Origin: Symbiodinium natans
Lineage: Eukaryota; Sar; Dinophyceae; Suessiales; Symbiodiniaceae
NCBI GenBank assembly: GCA_905221605.1
Contig: CAJNDS010000120.1
Location: 157,910-221,909, forward strand
Direction of reading: 5' to 3'
Length of the DNA stretch: 64,000 bases
Of this stretch, positions 33,126 to 45,204 are shown piece by piece (position 1 is the first letter of the stretch; each line of letters begins with the position of its first letter). The notes beneath the pieces were generated by a model. That model ran no database searches. It saw nothing but the letters and a program-made list of their open reading frames with translations, and was not told the DNA's origin. Made by a program: the position numbers and the translations under genes.

Positions 33126-34034
33126 CTAGCCGGTCTGGTTGACCATGGGCCAGTAGACCTCCCACATCTGGGTTACGTTACCATCTAAGCAGTAGTCGAT
33201 CGGGGGAGCGTGCGCGTCCTCATCGTCATAGACGCTACCATAAGGGTTCAGCTCACCATCAGTAAGATTGGATCTCCACACGAGGGATACACTGGTCAAC
33301 TTGTCCTCGAACCAGTTGGAGCACACACCTTGCTTCAGCCCTGACAAGACTTGGTCCATCACCACCGCACACTGAGCATCCCACCACTTGGCTTCTCCGG
33401 CTGCCAGGAAGGCCTTGGCCAGCTCGGTGACAAAGATCCTGAGGCCTGGATCCGCCAGCGTTGCTGCCTGACGTTGAAACGTGTTGAAACTGGATAGAAA
33501 CGTGCAAAACAACTCTGAGTACTCCTAGCTTGCATGCTCCTGGCCATGAAAGAAATATTTGCACCGCCTAGCTGCATACTCCTCCATTTCTTCGAGTGTC
33601 ACCGGCATGTTCAGCGTAGCATTTGCAGCCAAGACATAGACGTGATCCGCAGGCAAGTCTTTCAGAAAGCCGTAGACCATGTGCCATGCACGTACGTCCA
33701 TGAAGACGTTCCACTCTGTGTCGCCGTGTGCAGTCATGTCAACTCCTCGGCATTCTGGACGAATCGCGCTTACCACTCCGCTCCTGTTAAGCGGAGGCGA
33801 CAGGCCCGTGTAGGTCTGGCCCCCGTCTTCGGTGCAGGAGCCCTTCACACCGTTGTATGTCATTTGCCAATCGTAGACATTGTTGGTGCCTGGAACGCCG
33901 TAGGCAGAACCCATCATGTAGATCCCGTGGATGTTCCCTGCAATCGACGGATCCATGTCCAGCGCTTCTGCCACCTCAGCTCGCGCGAAGCGATCACGAC
34001 CCGCGGGCTAAGCTTGTGCTAAGCTCAGAGCAAA

Positions 34035-34067
<33 letters not shown>

Positions 34068-34775
34068 GCGAGCGAGCGAGCGAGCGAGAGAGAGAGAGAG
34101 AGAGTGAGAGAGTGAGCGAGAACAAAAAAAAGAGAGCTGGTGCTGGGGCAGCGAGCAGCATGAGCTCACATTATGGATCGCTGTAGCTCAGGCTCCGACA
34201 TTGGTTGCTGGGCCTGTGGTTAGAATGACCACGGGGCAGGTGGACTCCGTCAAGATCTTCACGATCAGCTGTGCCGCAGTCAAGTCCACGATTGCCCTGT
34301 CGGTCTCATCCAAGATCCCGCCTCTAAACATCCGCTCAAAGAACTCATCGGTCTCAAGACGCCACTGCAAAGGCATGGTGGCAATCGGACTCAAGCTCGA
34401 GAGGCCCCCCATGGCAATGGGAACATCACCCAAGCCAACCAGGCTTGCCGCGGCTGCAATGTTCGTGGGCCCTCCATGTGGGGTTCCCATCCCATCCGAC
34501 TCGATCGTGATCGCCTTCCAATCGAGGTTCTCACTGTGCGCCAGGTACAAGAGCGCCAAGGTGTCGTCGTAGTTCGCGTCATTGTCCCAGATGAAGGGAT
34601 AAGGCTTGGAACACTCGCGCCCACTGTGAGAGTGAGTGCTTCGGCCCTTGGCCTTAGTCTTGTGCTGCAGTACCGCGGAAGCGTCGGAGCAATCTGCGCC
34701 TGCGCAGTCTTCGGAAGCAACGCATGCCACTCCGCAGGCCAAGGAGGACCAAAGGAACTGAACGAAGCGCCCCAT
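33126..34775 (-). CDS. Nucleoside hydrolase, array copy 2
   Basis: Exons 34200-34775, 33576-33974 and 33126-33467; introns of 225 and 108 nt. All reading frames are intact and the Ca-binding aspartates are kept. It differs from copy 1 by DEDAHAPP in exon 3 and an expanded GA/GCGA repeat in intron 1. Its upstream flank is the first of the short 417-bp type with a CA microsatellite. Confidence 0.85.
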
Positions 34776-35192
34776 CCTCACACCTGACGCTGCACCTGCC
34801 ACGACGACCTCTGCTGATGCTGATGAGCCGAAATCTTCGGCAGACCCATGCGCACACAAACACACACACACACACACAGAGGGAAGAGAAGCATGGAGGT
34901 CACAGCGCCTTTTGTTGATCCTTGGCTCCACCATCTGCGACCGAAAGTAGGCGCTCCAAGATTCGTTCCCGAGGCCGGGAACCGCCGATCTCGACGTTCC
35001 AAGGGGGTTCCCAGGCCGGGAATGCGAAGCTTTCAACGAACGACTAAAACATACTGAAACGATTGAGATCAGTTCAGTGCGAAATGCGAAACTTGGCCAT
35101 ACAATAGTGTAGCTATTGCACCAAGCAGATGCCACGTATGGGTCACCTGCTATGCTTTGGGGGCAAGGGACCCTTGTAGGCCAGCGGCCACT
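34776..35192 (-). promoter_or_regulatory. Array spacer: 5'-UTR region, palindrome and CA microsatellite (typical unit)
   Basis: Representative of the spacers between copies 2 to 11. In minus-strand order it holds the conserved 3' flank of the next gene upstream, a CA/TG microsatellite of 20-45 bp, the sequence GCCGAAGATTTCGGC followed by TCATCAG about 45-68 nt before the ATG, and several AG dinucleotides close to the ATG (gtgcag, cgtcag) that could accept a spliced leader. No TATA-like box is evident. Confidence 0.45.
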
Positions 35193-36062
35193 CTAGCCGG
35201 TCTGGTTGACCATGGGCCAGTAGACCTCCCACATCTGGGTTACGTTACCATCTAAGCAGTAGTCGATCGGGGGAGCGTGCGCGTCCTGATCGTCATAGAC
35301 GCTACCATAAGGGTTCAGCTCACCATCAGTAAGATTGGATCTCCATACGAGGGATACACTGGTCAACTTGTCCTCGAACCAGTTGGAGCACACACCTTGC
35401 TTCAGCCCTGACAAGACTTGGTCCATCACCACCGCACACTGAGCATCCCACCACTTGGCTTCTCCGGCTGCGAGGAAGGCCTTGGCCAGCTCGGTGACAA
35501 AGATCCTGAGGCCTGGATCCGCCAGCGTTGCTGCCTGACGTTGAAACGTGTTGAAACTGGAGAAACGTGCAAAACAACTCTGAGTACTCCTAGCTTGCAT
35601 GCTCCTGGCCATGAAAGAAATATTTGCACCGCCTAGCTGCATACTCCTCCATTTCTTCGAGTGTCACCGGCATGTTCAGCGTAGCATTTGCAGCCAAGAC
35701 ATAGACGTGATCCGCAGGCAAGTCTTTCAGAAAGCCGTAGACCATGTGCCATGCACGTACGTCCATGAAGACGTTCCACTCTGTGTCGCCGTGTGCAGTC
35801 ATGTCAACTCCTCGGCATTCTGGACGAATCGCGCTTACCACTCCGCTCCTGTTAAGCGGAGGCGACAGGCCCGTGTAGGTCTGGCCCCCGTCTTCGGTGC
35901 AGGAGCCCTTCACACCGTTGTATGTCATTTGCCAATCGTAGACATTGTTGGTGCCTGGAACGCCGTAGGCAGAACCCATCATGTAGATCCCGTGGATGTT
36001 CCCTGCAATCGACGGATCCATGTCCAGTGCTTCTGCCACCTCAGCTCGCGCGAGCGAGAGAA

Positions 36063-36097
<35 letters not shown>

Positions 36098-36767
36098 GAG
36101 AGAGCGACAACAACAAAAAGAGAGCTGGAGCTGGGGTAGCGAGCAGCATGAGCTCACATGATACCTCCCTGTAGCTCACTCAGGCTCCGACATTGGTTGC
36201 TGGGCCTGTGGTTAGAATGACCACGGGGCAGGCGGACTCCGTCAAGATCTTCACGATCAGCTGTGCCGCAGTCAAGTCCACGATTGCCCTGTCGGTCTCA
36301 TCCAAGATCCCGCCTCTAAACATCCGCTCAAAGAACTCATCGGTCTCAAGACGCCACTGCAAAGGCATGGTGGCAATCGGACTCAAGCTCGAGAGGCCCC
36401 CCATGGCAATGGGAACATCACCCAAGCCAACCAGGCTTGCCGCGGCTGCAATGTTCGTGGGCCCTCCATGTGGGGTTCCCATCCCATCCGACTCGATCGT
36501 GATCGCCTTCCAATCGAGGTTCTCACTGTGCGCAAGGTACAAGAGCGCCAAGGTGTCGTCGTAGTTCGCGTCATTGTCCCAGATGAAGGGATAAGGCTTG
36601 GAACACTCGCGCCCACTGTGAGAGTGAGTGCTTCGGCCCTTGGCCTTAGTCTTGTGCTGCAGTACCGCGGAAGCGTCGGAGCAATCCGCGCCTGCGCAGT
36701 CTTCGGAAGCAACGCATGCCACTCCGCAGGCCAAGGAGGACCAAAGGAACTGAACGAAGCGCCCCAT
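35193..36767 (-). CDS. Nucleoside hydrolase, array copy 3
   Basis: Exons 36192-36767, 35641-36039 and 35193-35534; introns of 152 and 106 nt. Intact. Exon 3 has DQDAHAPP. Intron 1 has the distinctive GA repeat plus gacaacaacaaaaag shared only with copy 6, its partner in the three-gene block duplication, although intron 2 matches copy 1 length and not copy 6. Confidence 0.85.
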
Positions 36768-37176
36768 CCTCACACCTGACGCTGCACCTGCCACGACGAC
36801 CTCTGCTGATGCTGATGAGCCGAAATCTTCGGCAGACCCATGCGCACACAAACACACACACACACACACAGAGGGAAGAGAAGCCACAGCGCCTTTTGTT
36901 GATCCTTGGCTCCACCATCTGCGACCGAAAGTAGGCGCTCCAAGATTCGTTCCCGAGGCCGGGAACCGCCGATCTCGACGTTCCAAGGGGGTTCCCAGGC
37001 CGGGAATGCGAAGCTTTCAACGAACGACTAAAACATACTGAAACGATTGAGATCAGTTCAGTGCGAAATGCGAAACTTGGCCATACAATAGTGTAGCCAT
37101 TGCACCAAGCAGATGCCACGTATGGGTCACCTGCTATGCTTTGGGGGCAAGGGACCCTTGTAGGCCAGCGGCCACT

Positions 37177-38808
37177 CTAGCCGGTCTGGTTGACCATGGG
37201 CCAGTAGACCTCCCACATCTGGGTTACGTTACCATCTAAGCAGTAGTCGATCGGGGGAGCGTGCGCGTCCTCATCGTCATAGACGCTACCATAAGGGTTC
37301 AGCTCACCATCAGTAAGATTGGATCTCCATACGAGGGATACACTGGTCAACTTGTCCTCGAACCAGTTGGAGCACACACCTTGCTTCAGCCCTGACAAGA
37401 CTTGGTCCATCACCACCGCACACTGAGCATCCCACCACTTGGCTTCTCCGGCTGCGAGGAAGGCCTTGGCCAGCTCGGTGACAAAGATCCTGAGGCCTGG
37501 ATCCGCCAGCGTTGCTGCCTGACGTTGAAACTGGAGAGAAACGTGCAAAACAACTCTGAGTACTCCTAGCTTGCATGCTCCTGGCCATGAAAGAAATATT
37601 TGCACCGCCTAGCTGCATACTCCTCCATTTCTTCGAGTGTCACCGGCATGTTCAGCGTAGCATTTGCAGCCAAGACATAGACGTGATCCGCAGGCAAGTC
37701 TTTCAGAAAGCCGTAGACCATGTGCCATGCACGTACGTCCATGAAGACGTTCCACTCTGTGTCGCCGTGTGCAGTCATGTCAACTCCTCGGCATTCTGGA
37801 CGAATCGCGCTTACCACTCCGCTCCTGTTAAGCGGAGGCGACAGGCCCGTGTAGGTCTGGCCCCCGTCTTCGGTGCAGGAGCCCTTCACACCGTTGTATG
37901 TCATTTGCCAATCGTAGACATTGTTGGTGCCTGGAACGCCGTAGGCAGAACCCATCATGTAGATCCCGTGGATGTTCCCTGCAATGGATGGATCCATGTC
38001 CAGCGCTTCTGCCACCTCAGCTCGCGCGAAGCGATCACGACCCGCGGGCTAAGCTTGTGCTAAGCTCAGAGCAAAAGAGAAACAGAGAGAGAGAGAGAGC
38101 GCGCGAGCGAGCGAGCGAGCGAGAGAGAGAGAGAGAGAGAGTGAGAGAGAGCGAGAACAAAAAAAGAGAGCTGGAGCTGGGTAGCGAACAGCATGAGCTC
38201 ACTATATAGTTCACTGTAGCTCAGGCTCCGACATTGGTTGCTGGGCCTGTGGTTAGAATGACCACGGGGCAGGCGGACTCGTTCAAGATCTTCACGATCA
38301 GCTGTGCCGCAGTCAAGTCCACGATTGCCCTGTCGGTCTCATCCAAGATCCCGCCTCTAAACATCCGCTCAAAGAACTCATCGGTCTCAAGACGCCACTG
38401 CAAAGGCATGGTGGCAATCGGACTCAAGCTCGAGAGGCCCCCCATGGCAATGGGAACATCACCCAAGCCAACCAGGCTTGCCGCGGCTGCAATGTTCGTG
38501 GGCCCTCCATGTGGGGTTCCCATCCCATCCGACTCGATCGTGATCGCCTTCCAATCGAGGTTCTCACTGTGCGCCAGGTACAAGAGCGCCAAGGTGTCGT
38601 CGTAGTTCGCGTCATTGTCCCAGATGAAGGGATAAGGCTTGGAACACTCGCGCCCACCGTGAGAGTGAGTGCTTCGGCCCTTGGCCTTAGTCTTGTGCTG
38701 CAGTACCGCGGAAGCGTCGGAGCAATCTGCGCCTGCGCAGTCTTCGGAAGCAACGCATGCCACTCCGCAGGCCAAGGAGGACCAAAGGAACTGAACGAAG
38801 CGCCCCAT
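37177..38808 (-). CDS. Nucleoside hydrolase, array copy 4
   Basis: Exons 38233-38808, 37617-38015 and 37177-37518; introns of 217 and 98 nt. Intact. Diagnostic changes shared with copy 7 are KILNESACP at the end of exon 1, HSHGGREC after the signal peptide, and gcaatggatgg near the start of exon 2. Confidence 0.85.
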
Positions 38809-39225
38809 CCTCACACCTGACGCTGCACCTGCCACGACGACCTCTGCTGATGCTGATGAGCCGAAATCTTCGGCAGACCCATGCGCACACAAACACACAC
38901 ACACACACACACAGAGAAGAGAAGCCTGGAGGTCACAGCGCCTTTTGTTGATCCTTGGCTCCACCATCTGCGACCGAAAGTAGGCGTTCCAAGATTCGTT
39001 CCCGAGGCCGGGAACCGCCGATCTCGACGTTCCAAGGGGGTTCCCAGGCCGGGAATGCGAAGCTTTCAACGAACGACTAAAACATACTGAAACGATTGAG
39101 ATCAGTTCAGTGCGAAATGCGAAACTTGGCCATACAATAGTGTAGCCATTGCACCAAGCAGATGCCACGTATGGGTCACCTGCTATGCTTTGGGGGCAAG
39201 GGACCCTTGTAGGCCAGCGGCCACT

Positions 39226-40757
39226 CTAGCCGGTCTGGTTGACCATGGGCCAGTAGACCTCCCACATCTGGGTTACGTTACCATCTAAGCAGTAGTCGAT
39301 CGGGGGAGCGTGCGCGTCCGCGTCGTCATAGACGCTACCATAAGGGTTCAGCTCACCATCAGTAAGATTGGATCTCCACACGAGGGATACACTGGTCAAC
39401 TTGTCATCGTACCAGTTGGAGCACACACCCGTCTTCAGCCCTGACAAGACTTGGTCCATCACCACCGCACACTGAGCATCCCACCACTTGGCTTCTCCGG
39501 CTGCCAGGAAGGCCTTGGCCAGCTCGGTGACAAAGATCCTGAGGCCTGGATCCGCCAGCGTTGCTGCCTGACGTTGAAACGTGTTGAAACTGGATAGAAA
39601 CGTGCAAAACAACTCTGAGTACTCTTAGCTTGCATTTAGCTTGCATGCTCCTGGCCATGAAAGAAGTATTTGCACCGCCTAGCTGCATACTCCTCCATTT
39701 CTTCGAGTGTCACCGGCATGTTCAGCGTGGCATTTGCAGCCAGGACATAGACGTGATGCGCAGGCAAGTCTTTCAGAAAGCCGTAGACCATGTGCCATGC
39801 ACGTACGTCCATGAAGACGTTCCACTCTGTGTCGCCGTGTGCAGTCATGTCAACTCCTCGGCATTCTGGACGAATCGCGCTTACCACTCCGCTCCTGTTA
39901 AGTGGAGGCGACAGGCCGGTGTAGGTCTGGCCCCCGTCTTCGGTGCAGGAGCCCTTCACACCGTTGTATGTCATTTGCCAATCGTAGACATTGTTGGTGC
40001 CTGGAACGCCGTAGGCAGAACCCATCATGTAGATCCCGTGGATGTTCCCTGCAATCGACGGATCCATGTCCAGCGCTTCTGCCACCTCAGCTCGCGCGAA
40101 GCGATCACGATCCGCGGGCTAACCTTGTCAGAGCGAACAGCATGAGCTCACATTATAGCTCACTGTAGCTCAGGCTCCGACATTGGTTGCTGGGCCTGTG
40201 GTTAGAATGACCACGGGGCAGGCGGACTCCGTCAAGATCTTCACGATCAGCTGTGCCGCAGTCAAGTCCACGATTGCCCTGTCGGTCTCATCCAAGATCC
40301 CGCCTCTAAACATCCGCTCAAAGAACTCATCGGTCTCAAGACGCCACTGCAAAGGCATGGTGGCAATCGGACTCAAGCTCGAGAGGCCCCCCATGGCAAT
40401 GGGAACATCACCCAAGCCAACCAGGCTTGCCGCGGCTGCAATGTTCGTGGGCCCTCCATGTGGGGTTCCCATCCCATCCGACTCGATCGTGATCGCCTTC
40501 CAATCGAGGTTCTCACTGTGCGCAAGGTACAAGAGCGCCAAGGTGTCGTCGTAGTTCGCGTCATTGTCCCAGATGAAGGGATAAGGCTTGGAACACTCGC
40601 GCCCACTGTGAGAGTGAGTGCTTCGGCCCTTGGCCTTAGTCTTGTGCTGCAGTACCGCGGAAGCGTCGGAGCAATCCGCGCCTGCGCAGTCTTCGGAAGC
40701 AACGCATGCCACTCCGCAGGCCAAGGAGGACCAAAGGAACTGAACGAAGCGCCCCAT
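39226..40757 (-). CDS. Nucleoside hydrolase, array copy 5
   Basis: Exons 40182-40757, 39687-40085 and 39226-39567; introns of 96 and 119 nt. Intact. Exons 2 and 3 carry LPAHHVY and LKTGVCSNWYDDK, as in copies 8 and 9. Intron 1 has lost the GA repeat entirely, giving the shortest intron 1 of the array (96 nt, also in copy 8). Its exon 1 resembles copies 3 and 6, so the copy is a mosaic. Confidence 0.85.
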
Positions 40758-41171
40758 CCTCACACCTGACGCTGCACCTGCCACGACGACCTCTGCTGAT
40801 GCTGATGAGCCGAAATCTTCGGCAGACCCATGCGCACACAAACACACACACACACACACAGAAAGAGAAGCCTGGAGGTCACAGCGCCTTTTGTTGATCC
40901 TTGGCTCCACCATCTGCGACCGAAAGTAGGCGCTCCAAGATTCGTTCCCGAGGCCGGGAACCGCCGATCTCGACGTTCCAAGGGGGTTCCCAGGCCGGGA
41001 ATGCGAAGCTTTCAACGAACGACTAAAACATACTGAAACGATTGAGATCAGTTCAGTGCGAAATGCGAAACTTGGCCATACAATAGTGTAGCCATTGCAC
41101 CAAGCAGATGCCACGTATGGGTCACCTGCTATGCTTTGGGGGCAAGGGACCCTTGTAGGCCAGCGGCCACT

Positions 41172-42033
41172 CTAGCCGGTCTGGTTGACCATGGGCCAGT
41201 AGACCTCCCACATCTGGGTTACGTTACCATCTAAGCAGTAGTCGATCGGGGGAGCGTGCGCGTCCTGATCGTCATAGACGCTACCATAAGGGTTCAGCTC
41301 ACCATCAGTAAGATTGGATCTCCATACGAGGGATACACTGGTCAACTTGTCCTCGAACCAGTTGGAGCACACACCTTGCTTCAGCCCTGACAAGACTTGG
41401 TCCATCACCACCGCACACTGAGCATCCCACCACTTGGCTTCTCCGGCTGCGAGGAAGGCCTTGGCCAGCTCGGTGACAAAGATCCTGAGGCCTGGATCCG
41501 CCAGCGTTGCTGCCTGACGTTGAAACTGGAGAGAAACGTGCAAAACAACTCTGAGTACTCCTAGCTTGCATGCTCCTGGCCATGAAAGAAATATTTGCAC
41601 CGCCTAGCTGCATACTCCTCCATTTCTTCGAGTGTCACCGGCATGTTCAGCGTAGCATTTGCAGCCAAGACATAGACGTGATCCGCAGGCAAGTCTTTCA
41701 GAAAGCCGTAGACCATGTGCCATGCACGTACGTCCATGAAGACGTTCCACTCTGTGTCGCCGTGTGCAGTCATGTCAACTCCTCGGCATTCTGGACGAAT
41801 CGCGCTTACCACTCCGCTCCTGTTAAGCGGAGGCGACAGGCCCGTGTAGGTCTGGCCCCCGTCTTCGGTGCAGGAGCCCTTCACACCGTTGTATGTCATT
41901 TGCCAATCGTAGACATTGTTGGTGCCTGGAACGCCGTAGGCAGAACCCATCATGTAGATCCCGTGGATGTTCCCTGCAATCGACGGATCCATGTCCAGTG
42001 CTTCTGCCACCTCAGCTCGCGCGAGCGAGAGAA

Positions 42034-42068
<35 letters not shown>

Positions 42069-42738
42069 GAGAGAGCGACAACAACAAAAAGAGAGCTGGA
42101 GCTGGGGTAGCGAGCAGCATGAGCTCACATGATACCTCCCTGTAGCTCACTCAGGCTCCGACATTGGTTGCTGGGCCTGTGGTTAGAATGACCACGGGGC
42201 AGGCGGACTCCGTCAAGATCTTCACGATCAGCTGTGCCGCAGTCAAGTCCACGATTGCCCTGTCGGTCTCATCCAAGATCCCGCCTCTAAACATCCGCTC
42301 AAAGAACTCATCGGTCTCAAGACGCCACTGCAAAGGCATGGTGGCAATCGGACTCAAGCTCGAGAGGCCCCCCATGGCAATGGGAACATCACCCAAGCCA
42401 ACCAGGCTTGCCGCGGCTGCAATGTTCGTGGGCCCTCCATGTGGGGTTCCCATCCCATCCGACTCGATCGTGATCGCCTTCCAATCGAGGTTCTCACTGT
42501 GCGCAAGGTACAAGAGCGCCAAGGTGTCGTCGTAGTTCGCGTCATTGTCCCAGATGAAGGGATAAGGCTTGGAACACTCGCGCCCACTGTGAGAGTGAGT
42601 GCTTCGGCCCTTGGCCTTAGTCTTGTGCTGCAGTACCGCGGAAGCGTCGGAGCAATCCGCGCCTGCGCAGTCTTCGGAAGCAACGCATGCCACTCCGCAG
42701 GCCAAGGAGGACCAAAGGAACTGAACGAAGCGCCCCAT
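41172..42738 (-). CDS. Nucleoside hydrolase, array copy 6
   Basis: Exons 42163-42738, 41612-42010 and 41172-41513; introns of 152 and 98 nt. Intact. It has DQDAHAPP and the intron 1 of copy 3, but the 98-nt intron 2 of copy 4, which marks a crossover or conversion breakpoint inside the gene. Confidence 0.85.
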
Positions 42739-43157
42739 CCTCACACCTGACGCTGCACCTGCCACGACGACCTCTGCTGATGCTGATGAGCCGAAATCTT
42801 CGGCAGACCCATGCGCACACAAACACACACACACACACACACAGAGAGAAGAGAAGCCTGGAGGTCACAGCGCCTTTTGTTGATCCTTGGCTCCACCATC
42901 TGCGACCGAAAGTAGGCGCTCCAAGATTCGTTCCCGAGGCCGGGAACCGCCGATCTCGACGTTCCAAGGGGGTTCCCAGGCCGGGAATGCGAAGCTTTCA
43001 ACGAACGACTAAAACATACTGAAACGATTGAGATCAGTTCAGTGCGAAATGCGAAACTTGGCCATACAATAGTGTAGCCATTGCACCAAGCAGATGCCAC
43101 GTATGGGTCACCTGCTATGCTTTGGGGGCAAGGGACCCTTGTAGGCCAGCGGCCACT

Positions 43158-44789
43158 CTAGCCGGTCTGGTTGACCATGGGCCAGTAGACCTCCCACATC
43201 TGGGTTACGTTACCATCTAAGCAGTAGTCGATCGGGGGAGCGTGCGCGTCCTCATCGTCATAGACGCTACCATAAGGGTTCAGCTCACCATCAGTAAGAT
43301 TGGATCTCCATACGAGGGATACACTGGTCAACTTGTCCTCGAACCAGTTGGAGCACACACCTTGCTTCAGCCCTGACAAGACTTGGTCCATCACCACCGC
43401 ACACTGAGCATCCCACCACTTGGCTTCTCCGGCTGCGAGGAAGGCCTTGGCCAGCTCGGTGACAAAGATCCTGAGGCCTGGATCCGCCAGCGTTGCTGCC
43501 TGACGTTGAAACTGGAGAGAAACGTGCAAAACAACTCTGAGTACTCCTAGCTTGCATGCTCCTGGCCATGAAAGAAATATTTGCACCGCCTAGCTGCATA
43601 CTCCTCCATTTCTTCGAGTGTCACCGGCATGTTCAGCGTAGCATTTGCAGCCAAGACATAGACGTGATCCGCAGGCAAGTCTTTCAGAAAGCCGTAGACC
43701 ATGTGCCATGCACGTACGTCCATGAAGACGTTCCACTCTGTGTCGCCGTGTGCAGTCATGTCAACTCCTCGGCATTCTGGACGAATCGCGCTTACCACTC
43801 CGCTCCTGTTAAGCGGAGGCGACAGGCCCGTGTAGGTCTGGCCCCCGTCTTCGGTGCAGGAGCCCTTCACACCGTTGTATGTCATTTGCCAATCGTAGAC
43901 ATTGTTGGTGCCTGGAACGCCGTAGGCAGAACCCATCATGTAGATCCCGTGGATGTTCCCTGCAATGGATGGATCCATGTCCAGCGCTTCTGCCACCTCA
44001 GCTCGCGCGAAGCGATCACGACCCGCGGGCTAAGCTTGTGCTAAGCTCAGAGCAAAAGAGAAACAGAGAGAGAGAGAGAGCGCGCGAGCGAGCGAGCGAG
44101 CGAGAGAGAGAGAGAGAGAGAGTGAGAGAGAGCGAGAACAAAAAAAGAGAGCTGGAGCTGGGTAGCGAACAGCATGAGCTCACTATATAGTTCACTGTAG
44201 CTCAGGCTCCGACATTGGTTGCTGGGCCTGTGGTTAGAATGACCACGGGGCAGGCGGACTCGTTCAAGATCTTCACGATCAGCTGTGCCGCAGTCAAGTC
44301 CACGATTGCCCTGTCGGTCTCATCCAAGATCCCGCCTCTAAACATCCGCTCAAAGAACTCATCGGTCTCAAGACGCCACTGCAAAGGCATGGTGGCAATC
44401 GGACTCAAGCTCGAGAGGCCCCCCATGGCAATGGGAACATCACCCAAGCCAACCAGGCTTGCCGCGGCTGCAATGTTCGTGGGCCCTCCATGTGGGGTTC
44501 CCATCCCATCCGACTCGATCGTGATCGCCTTCCAATCGAGGTTCTCACTGTGCGCCAGGTACAAGAGCGCCAAGGTGTCGTCGTAGTTCGCGTCATTGTC
44601 CCAGATGAAGGGATAAGGCTTGGAACACTCGCGCCCACCGTGAGAGTGAGTGCTTCGGCCCTTGGCCTTAGTCTTGTGCTGCAGTACCGCGGAAGCGTCG
44701 GAGCAATCTGCGCCTGCGCAGTCTTCGGAAGCAACGCATGCCACTCCGCAGGCCAAGGAGGACCAAAGGAACTGAACGAAGCGCCCCAT
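43158..44789 (-). CDS. Nucleoside hydrolase, array copy 7
   Basis: Exons 44214-44789, 43598-43996 and 43158-43499; introns of 217 and 98 nt. Intact. Nearly identical to copy 4, 5981 bp away, including KILNESACP and both introns. Confidence 0.85.
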
Positions 44790-45204
44790 CCTCACACCTG
44801 ACGCTGCACCTGCCACGACGACCTCTGCTGATGCTGATGAGCCGAAATCTTCGGCAGACCCATGCGCACACAAACACACACACACACACACACAGAAGAG
44901 AAGCCTGGAGGTCACAGCGCCTTTTGTTGATCCTTGGCTCCACCATCTGCGACCGAAAGTAGGCGTTCCAAGATTCGTTCCCGAGGCCGGGAACCGCCGA
45001 TCTCGACGTTCCAAGGGGGTTCCCAGGCCGGGAATGCGAAGCTTTCAACGAACGACTAAAACATACTGAAACGATTGAGATCAGTTCAGTGCGAAATGCG
45101 AAACTTGGCCATACAATAGTGTAGCCATTGCACCAAGCAGATGCCACGTATGGGTCACCTGCTATGCTTTGGGGGCAAGGGACCCTTGTAGGCCAGCGGC
45201 CACT

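Noticed and set aside
34188-35135. 315-codon minus-strand frame suggesting an N-terminally extended hydrolase
   Set aside because: The extra N-terminus translates the CA microsatellite (Cys-Val repeats) and the conserved 3' flank of the neighbouring copy, and differs wildly between copies. The Met before the signal peptide is preferred.
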